DNA of 24,788 nucleotides. It comes from CAXSDR01 sp964236445 (GTDB taxonomy: Bacteria > Actinomycetota > Actinomycetes > Motilibacterales > Motilibacteraceae). The notes under the pieces are model-generated. The model was given only the letters and a program-made list of their open reading frames with translations, was not told the DNA's origin and searched no databases. The stretch is taken from contig CAXSDR010000052.1 in NCBI GenBank assembly GCA_964236445.1, positions 1 to 24,788 of the forward strand. Direction: 5' to 3'. Shown piece after piece: positions 1 through 8,102 of the stretch. Made by a program: the position numbers and the translations under genes. How positions within the stretch are numbered: the first letter of the stretch is position 1; the number at the start of each line of letters is the position of its first letter.

Positions 1-64
1 CGACATCGTCGAGGCCTACGAGCGGTTCGACGCGAGCCATCCCGCGACGGTGCGCCACCGATGA
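1..64 (+). CDS. C-terminal end of a PhoH-like protein (partial)
   Basis: The window opens inside a reading frame (codons from base 2) that gives 20 residues, beginning DIVEAYERFD, and stops at TGA 62-64. The stop overlaps the ybeY ATG (61-63) as ATGA, so the two are translationally coupled. In actinobacteria the gene directly upstream of ybeY is normally a PhoH-family P-loop ATPase. The identity therefore rests on gene order and on a plausible C-terminal tail; no catalytic motif lies inside the window. Confidence 0.55.
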   Translation, partial: DIVEAYERFDASHPATVRHR

Positions 65-519
65 GTGTGGACGTCAACAACGAGTCCGGGACCTCGTGCG
101 ACGAGAACGCGCTCGTCGAGCTCGCCACCCACGTCCTGGCCCGGCTGCGCATCCACCCCCTCGCCGAGCTGTCGGTCCTGCTCGTCGACGAGGCGACCAT
201 GGAACGCCTCCACGTGCAGTGGATGGATGAGCCGGGACCCACCGATGTGCTGTCCTTCCCCATGGACGAGCTGCGGCCCGGCAGCGAGGACCACGAGCCC
301 CCGCAGGGCCTGCTCGGTGACGTGGTGCTCTGCCCGACGATCGCGCAGAAGCAGGCGGTCACCGCCGGCCACACCACGCAGGACGAGCTGCACCTCCTGC
401 TGACGCACGGAATCCTGCACCTGCTCGGCTATGACCACGCCGAGGTCGAGGAAGAGCACGAGATGTTCGGGCTGCAGCGTGAGCTCGTCGCGTCGTTCGG
501 AACCGACAAGACCGCGTGA
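61..519 (+). CDS. ybeY: Endoribonuclease YbeY (rRNA maturation factor)
   Basis: This is a 152-residue UPF0054/YbeY protein, a zinc-dependent single-strand endoribonuclease used in 16S rRNA 3'-end maturation and ribosome quality control in the cytoplasm. The family signature HGxLHLxGYDH is intact as HGILHLLGYDH, with the three metal-binding histidines at residues 116, 120 and 126; the preceding TDVLSFPMDE segment is also typical. Length is normal for the family. The ATG start overlaps the PhoH-like stop, and the stop overlaps the GTG of the CorC-like gene (GTGA), so three genes form a coupled run that continues to era, another ribosome assembly factor. Confidence 0.95.
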   Translation: MSVDVNNESGTSCDENALVELATHVLARLRIHPLAELSVLLVDEATMERLHVQWMDEPGPTDVLSFPMDELRPGSEDHEPPQGLLGDVVLCPTIAQKQAVTAGHTTQDELHLLLTHGILHLLGYDHAEVEEEHEMFGLQRELVASFGTDKTA

Positions 520-1832
520 CAACCCGTTGGTTCGGGCCGTTGCTGAGCGCAGCGGCCCTCGTCGTGCTCGCCGCGGTGCTGGCCACCGTCGAGGCCTCGC
601 TCATGCGCATCAGCCGCGTGCGCGTCGAGGAGTTCCTTCGCGATGGACGTCGCGGCGCCGAGGCGCTGCAGGACATCGAGGCCGATCCTGCCCGTTATCT
701 CAATGTCGTCGCCTTCCTCCGCGTCGCCAGCGAAGTTCTCGCGGTCGTGCTGGTCGCGCAGATCTGCCTGCAGAGCGTGCATCCCCGCTCGGCGGCCCTG
801 GCGCTCGCCGCGGTCGTGATGATCGTGATGTCCTACATCGTGGTGGGCGTGTCACCACGCACGCTCGGGCGCCAGCATGCCGACGTCGTGGGTGTCTTCG
901 CCGCAGGCGGCGTACGCGCGGTGGCCCGCGTGCTCGGCCCCTTCACCCAGCTGCTGATCCTTCTCGGCAACGCCGTGACGCCCGGCAAGGGCTATGCCGA
1001 CGGCCCTTTTGCCTCGGAGGCGGAGCTGCGCGACCTGGTGGACCTCGCCCAGGAGAACAGGGTGATCGAGCCGGGAGAGCGGCGGATGATCCACTCGGTC
1101 TTCGAGCTCGGCAACACGATCGTGCGCGAGATCATGGTGCCCCGCACCGACATGGTCTTCATCGAACGCGACAAGACGCTGCGTCAAGCCGTGTCGCTCG
1201 CGCTGCGCAGCGGCTTCTCGCGCATCCCGGTCGTCGGTGACGGACTCGACGACGTGATCGGCGTCATCTATCTCAAAGACCTCGTGCTGCGCACCTATGA
1301 CGACCCCTCAGCGGCCGGGCAGCGCGTCGACGCGGCGATGCGTGCACCCACCTTCGTGCCCGAGAGCAAACCGGTCGACGACGTCCTTCGTGAGATGCAG
1401 GCCCAGCGCAACCACATCGGCGTCGTGGTCGACGAATACGGCGGCACGGCAGGCCTCGTCACGATCGAGGACGTCATCGAGGAGATCGTCGGTGACATCA
1501 GCGACGAATACGACGTCGCGCTTCCGGAGGTCGAGGAGCTGGGCGGCGGCAGGCTGCGCGTCAGCACCCGCCTGAACCTGTCGGCACTGTCCGAACTGCT
1601 CGACGCCGCGTTCGAGGATGACGACGTCGACACGGTGGGCGGACTGCTGGCCAAGCATCTGGGGCGCGTCCCGATCCCCGGCTCGCGCATCGAGGTCGAC
1701 TCGGTCGCGTTCACGGCCGAAGGTGCGCTCGGGCGTCGCAACCGGGTGGCGACGGTGCTGGTCGAACCGGTCGACGGCGCTGCGCTGCAGGACGCCGCGC
1801 GTGCCGGTGAGGCAGGCGTACGCGCCGACTGA
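516..1832 (+). CDS. CorC/HlyC family CNNM-CBS membrane protein
   Basis: The 438-residue product has the architecture of the hemolysin-C/CorC (UPF0053) family. An N-terminal DUF21/CNNM membrane domain covers about residues 1-160, with hydrophobic segments near 6-26, 63-85, 92-112 and 125-155. A CBS pair follows at about 205-325, starting at MVPRTDM and including the conserved DEYGGTAGLVTIEDVIEEI stretch. A CorC_HlyC transporter-associated domain occupies about 345-425. Members are implicated in divalent cation (Mg/Co) efflux or homeostasis at the membrane; the substrate here is not determined. The GTG start at 516 overlaps the ybeY stop by 4 bp. The position between ybeY and era is the conserved actinobacterial arrangement and does not by itself imply a ribosomal role. 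Confidence 0.9.
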   Translation: MTTRWFGPLLSAAALVVLAAVLATVEASLMRISRVRVEEFLRDGRRGAEALQDIEADPARYLNVVAFLRVASEVLAVVLVAQICLQSVHPRSAALALAAVVMIVMSYIVVGVSPRTLGRQHADVVGVFAAGGVRAVARVLGPFTQLLILLGNAVTPGKGYADGPFASEAELRDLVDLAQENRVIEPGERRMIHSVFELGNTIVREIMVPRTDMVFIERDKTLRQAVSLALRSGFSRIPVVGDGLDDVIGVIYLKDLVLRTYDDPSAAGQRVDAAMRAPTFVPESKPVDDVLREMQAQRNHIGVVVDEYGGTAGLVTIEDVIEEIVGDISDEYDVALPEVEELGGGRLRVSTRLNLSALSELLDAAFEDDDVDTVGGLLAKHLGRVPIPGSRIEVDSVAFTAEGALGRRNRVATVLVEPVDGAALQDAARAGEAGVRAD

Positions 1833-1875
1833 GCGGGTGGGTGATCGACGGTCGGCCCGAGCCGGCGATCCGGGG

Positions 1876-1887
1876 GACAATGGGTCT
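1876..1887 (+). promoter_or_regulatory. -10-like hexamer, leaderless start of the deaminase-like gene
   Basis: GACAAT at 1876-1881 is followed by 6 nt and then the ATG at 1888. Transcription starting about 7 nt after the hexamer would begin at or next to the ATG, giving a leaderless mRNA. No convincing -35 is visible. A 55-bp gap separates this gene from the preceding stop, unlike the 4-bp overlaps elsewhere in this run. Confidence 0.45.
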
Positions 1888-2271
1888 ATGACTTCCTCGC
1901 CGGACCCGGCTGACAGCGCGCCCCTCGACCCGGAGGACGCGAAGCTGGTCGTCCTGGCGCGAGGGGCCCGCGGTCGGGTGGCCGGGGCGCGCGAGGGGGC
2001 AGCGGTCCGCGACACCGACGGGCGCACCTACGCCGCAGCCTCCGTCGACCTGCCGTCCCTGCAGCTGAGCGCCGTGCAGGCCGCCGTCTCGGCAGCGGTG
2101 AGCAGCGGCGCCCGCGGCCTGGAGGCAGCGGTCGTGGTCGGCGACGCGGACGTGCCCGCTGATGACGACCTGTCCGCCGTCCTCGATGTCGGCAGCCCCG
2201 CCACCGAGCTCATGCTCGTGGCTGCCGACGGCACGCTGCGCACTCGTCACGCCGTCGGGCGTGGCGCATGA
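1888..2271 (+). CDS. Cytidine-deaminase-fold protein lacking the zinc site
   Basis: This 127-residue protein sits between corC-like and era, where actinobacteria carry a conserved gene often annotated cytidine deaminase or hypothetical. The segment DTDGRTYAAASVDLPSLQL aligns by eye with the cytidine deaminase stretch before the (C/H)AE motif, and the following helix and strand (to about residue 85) keep the fold pattern. At the expected (C/H)AE position there is LSA (residues 60-62). No PCxxC motif follows, and the protein contains no cysteine at all. I infer that it cannot bind the catalytic zinc and acts, if at all, as a structural or regulatory protein. The ATG at 1888 is chosen because it follows a -10-like hexamer. 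Its stop overlaps the era start (ATGA). Confidence 0.75.
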   Translation: MTSSPDPADSAPLDPEDAKLVVLARGARGRVAGAREGAAVRDTDGRTYAAASVDLPSLQLSAVQAAVSAAVSSGARGLEAAVVVGDADVPADDDLSAVLDVGSPATELMLVAADGTLRTRHAVGRGA

Positions 2272-3221
2272 GTCCCGCGATGGCGTCCAACGCCGCGGCA
2301 GGTCACCGCTCCGGGTTCGCCTGCTTCGTCGGGCGGCCCAACGCGGGCAAGTCGACTCTCACCAACGCGCTGGTGGGGGAGAAGGTTGCCATCACCTCGA
2401 GCCGGCCACAGACGACGCGCCACGTGATCCGCGGCATCGTGCACCGTCCCGACTCCCAGCTCGTGCTCGTCGACACACCGGGTCTGCACAAGCCGCGCAC
2501 CCTGCTCGGCCAGCGGCTCAACGCGCTCGTGCAGACGACGCTCTCCGAGGTCGACGTGATCGGATTCTGCGTTCCCGCGGACGAGCCCGTCGGTGCGGGA
2601 GACCGGTGGATCGCCCAGCAGCTCGCCCAGCTGCGGCGTACGCCCGTGGTCGCCGTGATCACCAAGACCGACAAGATCCCCGCTGCCGCGCGCGACACCA
2701 TCGCGCGTCAGCTGCTGGCCGTCAGTGCCCTGGGTGAGCAGGTGGGGCTCGACTGGGCCGAGGTCGTGCCCGTGTCGGCCGTCGCCGACTCGCAGGTCTC
2801 GCTGCTGCAGGACCTGCTGGTGGGGCTGCTGCCCGAGGGCCCGGCCTACTACCCCGAGGGCGAGCTGACCGACGAGCCCGAGCAGGTCATGGTCGCCGAG
2901 CTGATCCGCGAGGCGGTGCTCGAGGGTGTGCGTGACGAGCTCCCGCACTCGATCGCCGTCGTGGTCGAGGAGATGGCGATGCGCGAAGGCCGGCCGGTCG
3001 ACCGGCCGTTGATGGACGTGTCCGCATGGCTGTTCGTCGAGCGCGACAGCCAGAAGGCGATCGTCCTCGGCACCGGTGGGGCTCGGCTCAAGGACGTCGG
3101 CACACGCGCCCGCGCCGCCATCGAGGCGATGTTCGGGACAGCGGTCTATCTCGACCTGCGCGTCAAGGTCGCGAAGGACTGGCAGCGTGACCCGCGTCAG
3201 CTGTCACGCCTCGGTTTCTGA
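2268..3221 (+). CDS. era: GTPase Era (30S ribosome assembly)
   Basis: A 317-residue Era-type GTPase, which binds the 3' end of 16S rRNA and assists late 30S assembly. The G1 P-loop GRPNAGKST is at residues 22-30, the G2 region follows with SSRPQTTRH, G3 DTPG is at 69-72, and G4 is TKTD at 132-135, a common variant of NKxD. The C-terminal third (about 235-305) is the KH RNA-binding domain, recognisable by FVERDSQKAIVLGTGG. The start at 2268 overlaps the upstream stop; an ATG at 2280 is a possible alternative because the first residues are not conserved. Era close behind ybeY fits a shared role in 16S rRNA maturation. Confidence 0.96.
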   Translation: MSPAMASNAAAGHRSGFACFVGRPNAGKSTLTNALVGEKVAITSSRPQTTRHVIRGIVHRPDSQLVLVDTPGLHKPRTLLGQRLNALVQTTLSEVDVIGFCVPADEPVGAGDRWIAQQLAQLRRTPVVAVITKTDKIPAAARDTIARQLLAVSALGEQVGLDWAEVVPVSAVADSQVSLLQDLLVGLLPEGPAYYPEGELTDEPEQVMVAELIREAVLEGVRDELPHSIAVVVEEMAMREGRPVDRPLMDVSAWLFVERDSQKAIVLGTGGARLKDVGTRARAAIEAMFGTAVYLDLRVKVAKDWQRDPRQLSRLGF

Positions 3222-3379
3222 GCCGATCTCTCGCCGTCGCGCCAATCGCCAGGGGCGGCTCGTCTCGGTCGGTGCGACGCGCCGGGCAAGGTGCCGCAGC
3301 ACCCAGTTCTGCGTGACACACTGTCCCTTCGCCGCCCGCAGTGGGGGGTGTGTGCACACCGTTTCTGGGGGCTCGCTTC

Positions 3380-5413
3380 ATGCTCGTCCGGCGCCGCGCA
3401 CCGATCGTCCTCTTCTCCGCAGGGGCTGTTTTCTCCCTGGTGATCGGCTCGGCCGCCGTCGCCGTCGCCAGCACCGCGACGCAGGCTCCAGCGTCGGTCA
3501 GCACCGTCACGCCGGTGGCGTCCGGCCGTGTGACCGTGATCTACGACCGCACCGCCACGGCCGCCGATCGCCAGGCGCTGACCGAGCGCACGGGCGCGGT
3601 CCCGCTCAGCGTGTTGCCCGCCACCGCGACCGAGACGATCAGCGTTCCGGCCGGCGTCTCGCCGTCGGACTTCGCCGCCTCGTTGCGCGACCGCCCGGGC
3701 GTCCGCTTCGCCCTGCCGTCGCTGCCCATCCACAAGACCGATGCGCCCGACTGGCTCGACGGTGCGGACAACAGGTTGTGGAACCTGCGCAACGACGCGC
3801 AGCGGATTCCGGACCTGACCGGTGTTCCTGTTGCCGGTGTCGCGAACGCCGACGTCGACGCGCCCGACGCGTGGACGCGGTTCGCCACCGAGGGCAAACG
3901 TTCGACCATCGTGGCGATCATCGACTCCGGCGTCGACATCTCTCATCCTGACCTCGCGCCGGCGGTGTGGACCAACCCCAAGCCCACCCTCACCGGCCAT
4001 GACGGCAGCCACGACGTGCACGGGTGGGACTTCTGTCACGACGACGGCAGCGTCTACGACCCGAAAGAGCTCGACCCCGATGTCTCGGACGGCTCGCTCA
4101 ACGATCTGCACGGCACCCATGTCGCGGGCATCATCGCCGCCGCCGACGACCACAAGGGTGTGGTGGGCGTCGCCCCTGGTGTCACGGTCATGCCGCTCAA
4201 GGTCTTCGGAACCGGCAACGACGGCGTCGTGTGCTCGGCGGCAGGCATCTGGGACGCGCTGATCTATGCCGCACAGCACGGGGTCACGGTCGTCAACGCC
4301 AGCTGGACGCTCGAGGCGACCGACTCGCGCGACCGCGCCGAGATCGACGGCCTGTTCCAGGCCCTCGGCGACGAATACGGCATGGTCGTCGTCGCCGCGG
4401 CCGGCAACGGAGCAGTCGTCGACGGCACGGCCTCGGGCGTCGATCTCGACACGCACCCGGACGAGGCCTACCCCGCCTCCTCACGTGCCGACAACGTCAT
4501 CACGGTCGGCGCCATCGACAACCGCGGCCGCCTCGCGTCGTTCAGCAACTACGGCAGGAGCAGCGTCGACGTCCTGGCGCCCGGTGTCTCGATCTGGAGC
4601 ACCGTGCCTCAGGCGGTCAACGGCGGTTCCTACGACAACGCCTACGGCTATCTCGACGGCACCTCGATGGCCGCTCCGCACGTGACCGGCGTCGCCGCCC
4701 TCGTGCTGAGCATGCATCCGATGTCTGCCGCGCGCGTCGTGACGCGGCTCCGGCTCGCGACCAAGCGTGAGAACAGTGGGCGGCGAACCGCCGCCGGCAT
4801 CATCAGCGCAGCGCGCATCGAGAACCCCGCGAGCGCGATCGAGAGCGCACCGCTGGCCGACCCGGTGGTGGACGGGACGGCGACCAGCGTCGTCGGGTCA
4901 CTGTTCGATGTCACCACCGGTGCCCCGCTCGTGGGACAGCGGCTGCGCGCCTGCCTGCGGGCGACCACGTCGCGCGCCTACTCCTGCGCGCCCGCAGTGC
5001 GCACCGACGCGAAGGGCCGCGCGACGTGGAGCGGGCGCCTCACCCGGCCGACGGTCCTGCAGTGGGTCTTCGCCGGAGCACCCAACGTCCCTGCGGTGAC
5101 CGGCGGTGGTGTCTCCCTGCACGTCTCGCGGGCCGTGTCGCTGCGCACGGACGTCTCGCGAGTCGAGCGGGGGCAGACCGTGCACCTGAGCGGCACGGTG
5201 CGCCCCGCGGGCCGTGGCCTGCAGGTCATCGTCCAACGGGCTGTGAGGGGCGTGTGGCACCCGGTCGGCGTCACCACGACCTCGTCCAGGGGTGCTTTCA
5301 GCTTCCGGCTGCGGTTCAGCGCTGCGGGCAACCTGCTGATCCGGGTCGTCGTCCCGGCCGACAGCCGGCACGTCGCTTCGGGAAGCGCGCCGCGGTCGGT
5401 GCGCGTCAGCTGA
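3380..5413 (+). CDS. Secreted subtilisin-like serine protease (S8)
   Basis: The 677-residue preproprotein begins with a signal peptide (MLVRRRAPIVLFSAG, hydrophobic core to about residue 30, cleavage probably after an Ala near 31). An I9-like propeptide covers about 50-125. The S8 catalytic domain runs from about 170 to 475 with Asp182 (DSGVD), His244 (HGTHVAG), oxyanion Asn343 (AAGN) and Ser429 (GTSMAAPH), all present. The C-terminal 180 residues look like one or two Ig-like beta domains. No sortase motif or C-terminal membrane helix is visible, so the enzyme is probably released. ATG 3380 is preferred over the GTG at 3341 because it puts the signal peptide at the N-terminus and has GGGGG 8 nt upstream. 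The gene stands alone between era and the leu leader, with a 158-bp upstream gap. Substrate is unknown. Confidence 0.92.
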   Translation: MLVRRRAPIVLFSAGAVFSLVIGSAAVAVASTATQAPASVSTVTPVASGRVTVIYDRTATAADRQALTERTGAVPLSVLPATATETISVPAGVSPSDFAASLRDRPGVRFALPSLPIHKTDAPDWLDGADNRLWNLRNDAQRIPDLTGVPVAGVANADVDAPDAWTRFATEGKRSTIVAIIDSGVDISHPDLAPAVWTNPKPTLTGHDGSHDVHGWDFCHDDGSVYDPKELDPDVSDGSLNDLHGTHVAGIIAAADDHKGVVGVAPGVTVMPLKVFGTGNDGVVCSAAGIWDALIYAAQHGVTVVNASWTLEATDSRDRAEIDGLFQALGDEYGMVVVAAAGNGAVVDGTASGVDLDTHPDEAYPASSRADNVITVGAIDNRGRLASFSNYGRSSVDVLAPGVSIWSTVPQAVNGGSYDNAYGYLDGTSMAAPHVTGVAALVLSMHPMSAARVVTRLRLATKRENSGRRTAAGIISAARIENPASAIESAPLADPVVDGTATSVVGSLFDVTTGAPLVGQRLRACLRATTSRAYSCAPAVRTDAKGRATWSGRLTRPTVLQWVFAGAPNVPAVTGGGVSLHVSRAVSLRTDVSRVERGQTVHLSGTVRPAGRGLQVIVQRAVRGVWHPVGVTTTSSRGAFSFRLRFSAAGNLLIRVVVPADSRHVASGSAPRSVRVS

Positions 5414-5447
5414 CCCGATCCTGGTGCGGGGCGGGCGGCCCGTGGCG

Positions 5448-5459
5448 TACGCTGCCCTT
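5448..5459 (+). promoter_or_regulatory. -10-like hexamer for the leuA leader transcript
   Basis: TACGCT at 5448-5453 is followed by 6 nt and the GTG of the leucine-rich leader peptide at 5460, so the leader peptide would be translated from a leaderless mRNA. No clear -35 is seen. Confidence 0.45.
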
Positions 5460-5507
5460 GTGCTGCTCGGACTCCTCCTTCTTCGCTGCCGCGACGAGAC
5501 CTCCTGA
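5460..5507 (+). CDS. Leucine-rich leader peptide of leuA
   Basis: A short frame GTG-TGA encodes VLLGLLLLRCRDETS, 15 residues of which 6 are leucine, read from CTG, CTC and CTT codons. It lies 90 bp upstream of leuA and directly overlaps a strong inverted repeat. A leucine-rich peptide before a leucine biosynthesis gene is the hallmark of ribosome-mediated attenuation: stalling at leucine codons when charged tRNA-Leu is scarce alters the downstream RNA fold. The conclusion rests on codon content and position; the frame is too short for any homology argument. Confidence 0.7.
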   Translation: MLLGLLLLRCRDETS

Positions 5508-5531
5508 CCTAGGCCGGTCCCCTCGTCGCGG
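5489..5531 (+). promoter_or_regulatory. Attenuator-like hairpin upstream of leuA
   Basis: CCGCGACGAG (5489-5498) and CTCGTCGCGG (5522-5531) form a perfect 10-bp stem around a 23-nt loop. The left arm lies in the last codons of the leader peptide, and its TGA stop (5505-5507) is in the loop, so a ribosome on the leader would control whether the stem forms. No T-run follows, so control may act through Rho, translation or an alternative pairing instead of a simple intrinsic terminator. Confidence 0.6.
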
Positions 5532-5597
5532 AGAGCGCCTACGCGCCGGCCGCCCGTCACTGACGACACCGTCAACGACCGACAGGCGAGGAATCTC

Positions 5598-7325
5598 GTG
5601 AAGCACATCCAGGCGCCGTCCCCCATGGCATTCGGGCGCTATCGCCCGTTTCCCCTGATCGACCTGCCCGACCGCACCTGGCCGTCCAAGGCCATCACCG
5701 TGGCGCCCGAGTGGTGCTCCGTCGACCTGCGCGACGGCAACCAGGCCCTCATCGACCCGATGAGTGCGGCGCGCAAGCGCACCATGTTCGACCTGCTCGT
5801 CCGCATGGGCTACAAGCAGATCGAGGTCGGCTTTCCCTCGGCGAGCCAGACCGACTTCGACTTCGTACGCCAGCTCATCGACGAGGACCTGATCCCCGAC
5901 GACGTGACGGTCCAGGTGCTGACCCAGGCGCGTGAGCATCTGATCGAGCGCACCTACGACGCGATCCGCGGTGCCGACCGAGCGATCGTGCACCTCTACA
6001 ACTCGACGTCGACCCTGCAGCGGCGCGTCGTCTTCCGCCAGGACATGGACGGCATCTGCGACATCGCGGTCCAGGGCGCGCGCCTGTGCCTGAAGTACGC
6101 CGAGGACATGCCCGGCACCGACGTCGCATTCGAATACTCACCAGAGTCCTACACCGGGACCGAGCTCGACTTCGCTCTGCGGGTGTGCGATGCGGTGAAC
6201 GACGTGTGGCAGCCGACGCCCGACCACAAGACGATCCTGAACCTGCCGTCGACCGTCGAGGCCGCGACTCCCAACGTCTACGCCGACTCCATCGAGTGGA
6301 TGCACCGCAACCTCGCCTACCGCGACTCCGTCGTGTTGTCGCTGCATCCCCACAACGACCGCGGCACCGCGATCGCCGCCGCCGAGCTCGGCTACCTGGC
6401 GGGAGCCGACCGCATCGAGGGCACGCTGTTCGGCAACGGCGAGCGCACGGGCAACGTCTGCCTGGTGACACTGGCGCTCAACCTGTTCAGCCAGGGCATC
6501 GACCCGCAGATCGACCTGCGCGACATCGACGACGTACGCCGCACCACCGAATACTGCAACCAGCTGCCGGTGCACGAGCGCCACCCCTATGGCGGCGACC
6601 TCGTCTTCACCGCGTTCAGCGGGTCGCACCAGGACGCCATCAAGAAGGGGCTGGAGGCGATGGAGGCCGACGCGCAGGCCGACGGTGTCCCTGTCGCGCA
6701 GCGACTGTGGGAGGTGCCCTACCTGCCCATCGACCCCAAGGACATCGGCCGCAGCTATGAAGCGGTCATCCGGGTCAACTCGCAGTCGGGCAAGGGCGGC
6801 GTCGCCTACGTCATGAAGACCGAGCGCCACCTCGACCTGCCCCGCAGGCTGCAGGTCGAGTTCAGCCAGGTCGTGCAGCGCCACACCGACGCCGAGGGCG
6901 GCGAGGTCTCACCGGCCGAGATCTGGGCGATCTTCACCGACGAATACCTGCCCGACCCGGAGGCGCCCTGGGGCCGGCTGGCGCTGCGCAGCCACCGCAC
7001 GTCCTCCTCCGACGAGCACGGCGACCAGCTCGCCGTCGAGGTGACGCTCGATGGTGGCGTCACGACGCTGCAGGGAGCCGGCAACGGTCCGATCGCGGCC
7101 TTCGTCGACGCGCTGGCGCGCGTGGGCATCGGGGTCAGGGTCCTCGACTACGCCGAGCACGCCCTCTCGGCCGGTGGCGATGCCCTGGCGGCGGCCTATG
7201 TCGAGTGTGCCGTCGGCGACCGGACCTTCTGGGGCGTGGGGATCGACCCCAACATCGTCACGGCATCGCTGCGCGCGCTGGTGTCCGCGGCGAACCGCGC
7301 CGAAAGGGCACAGGGAGCGGCGTAG
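5598..7325 (+). CDS. leuA: 2-isopropylmalate synthase
   Basis: The 575-residue enzyme condenses acetyl-CoA with 2-oxoisovalerate, the first committed step of leucine synthesis. The catalytic TIM barrel shows DLRDGNQ (residues 43-49, with the catalytic Arg45 and metal-binding Asp46) and the HPHND metal site at 250-254, plus GNGERTGNV. The C-terminal part from about 440 is the LeuA regulatory (leucine feedback) domain. Length fits the longer actinobacterial class. The GTG start at 5598 has a purine-rich GCGAGGAA 4-11 nt upstream. The leucine-rich leader peptide and hairpin before it point to attenuation. leuA stands alone, without leuB/C/D nearby, as is usual in actinobacteria. Confidence 0.96.
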   Translation: MKHIQAPSPMAFGRYRPFPLIDLPDRTWPSKAITVAPEWCSVDLRDGNQALIDPMSAARKRTMFDLLVRMGYKQIEVGFPSASQTDFDFVRQLIDEDLIPDDVTVQVLTQAREHLIERTYDAIRGADRAIVHLYNSTSTLQRRVVFRQDMDGICDIAVQGARLCLKYAEDMPGTDVAFEYSPESYTGTELDFALRVCDAVNDVWQPTPDHKTILNLPSTVEAATPNVYADSIEWMHRNLAYRDSVVLSLHPHNDRGTAIAAAELGYLAGADRIEGTLFGNGERTGNVCLVTLALNLFSQGIDPQIDLRDIDDVRRTTEYCNQLPVHERHPYGGDLVFTAFSGSHQDAIKKGLEAMEADAQADGVPVAQRLWEVPYLPIDPKDIGRSYEAVIRVNSQSGKGGVAYVMKTERHLDLPRRLQVEFSQVVQRHTDAEGGEVSPAEIWAIFTDEYLPDPEAPWGRLALRSHRTSSSDEHGDQLAVEVTLDGGVTTLQGAGNGPIAAFVDALARVGIGVRVLDYAEHALSAGGDALAAAYVECAVGDRTFWGVGIDPNIVTASLRALVSAANRAERAQGAA

Positions 7326-7358
7326 CGCTCACGAGCGCCCCGCGCGGGCTCGGCGTGA

Positions 7359-7370
7359 CAGCATGAACGC
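7359..7370 (+). promoter_or_regulatory. -10-like hexamer, leaderless recO
   Basis: CAGCAT at 7359-7364 followed by 6 nt and the GTG at 7371 fits a leaderless start. The identical hexamer and spacing recur before the gene at 11999. Confidence 0.4.
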
Positions 7371-8102
7371 GTGCCCCTCTACCGTGACGAGGGTGTGGTC
7401 CTGCGCACCCAGAAGCTGGGGGAGGCCGACCGCATCATCACCTTGCTGACGCGCCGCACCGGGCGCGTACGCGCGGTGGCGAAGGGAGTGCGCCGCACCG
7501 GTTCGCGGTTCGGCAGTCGGCTCGAGCCGTTCATGCACGTCGACCTGCAGCTCTATGCAGGCCGCTCGCTCGACATCGTCAACCAGGTGGAGATCCTGAC
7601 GCCGTTCGGTGGTCACCTCGGCAGCGACTACGCCCGCTACACCGCTGGCACGGCGATGCTCGAGGCGAGTGAGCGGCTCACCGACGCCGAGCGCGAGCCG
7701 TCCGTCCAGCAGTTCCTGCTGCTGGTCGGCGGCTTGCGTGCGCTCGCGGCCGGTGAGCACGACCCGGGGCTGGTGCTCGACTCGTTCCTGCTGCGCTCGC
7801 TCTCGGTTGCGGGCTACGCGCCGACGTTCGACGCGTGTGCGCGCTGCGGCGTGAGCGGCCCGCACGCGGCGTTCTCGGTCGTCGCCGGCGGTGCGGTCTG
7901 CACCCGCTGCCGCCAGCCGGGAGCGGTGCACCCCGCACCTCAGACGTTCGCGTTGTTGGGAGCGCTGCTGGCGGGCGACTGGGCTGTCGTCGAGGCGTCG
8001 GAAGCCAACTCCCGCAGGGAGGGCCATGGCATCGTGGCCGCCTATCTGCAGTGGCATCTCGAGCGCGCCCTGCGTTCGCTCAAGCACGTGGAGCGGGTGT
8101 GA
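7371..8102 (+). CDS. recO: DNA repair protein RecO
   Basis: A 243-residue RecO, which with RecR displaces SSB and loads RecA at gaps. The N-terminal OB fold starts with LYRDEGVVLRTQKLGEADRI and contains GRVRAVAKGVRRTGSRFG, both typical. The C-terminal helical domain carries a four-cysteine zinc site made of CARC and CTRC (around residues 157-180). The GTG start is supported by family N-termini and by a -10-like hexamer 6 nt upstream. The stop overlaps the GTG of uppS (GTGTGA), so the two are coupled. A small inverted repeat at 7325-7338 separates it from leuA. Confidence 0.95.
   Translation: MPLYRDEGVVLRTQKLGEADRIITLLTRRTGRVRAVAKGVRRTGSRFGSRLEPFMHVDLQLYAGRSLDIVNQVEILTPFGGHLGSDYARYTAGTAMLEASERLTDAEREPSVQQFLLLVGGLRALAAGEHDPGLVLDSFLLRSLSVAGYAPTFDACARCGVSGPHAAFSVVAGGAVCTRCRQPGAVHPAPQTFALLGALLAGDWAVVEASEANSRREGHGIVAAYLQWHLERALRSLKHVERV

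Noticed and set aside
3222..3379. Small RNA or regulatory element between era and the protease gene
   Set aside because: No stable stem with T-run, riboswitch-like motif or convincing promoter pair could be made out in the 158 bp.
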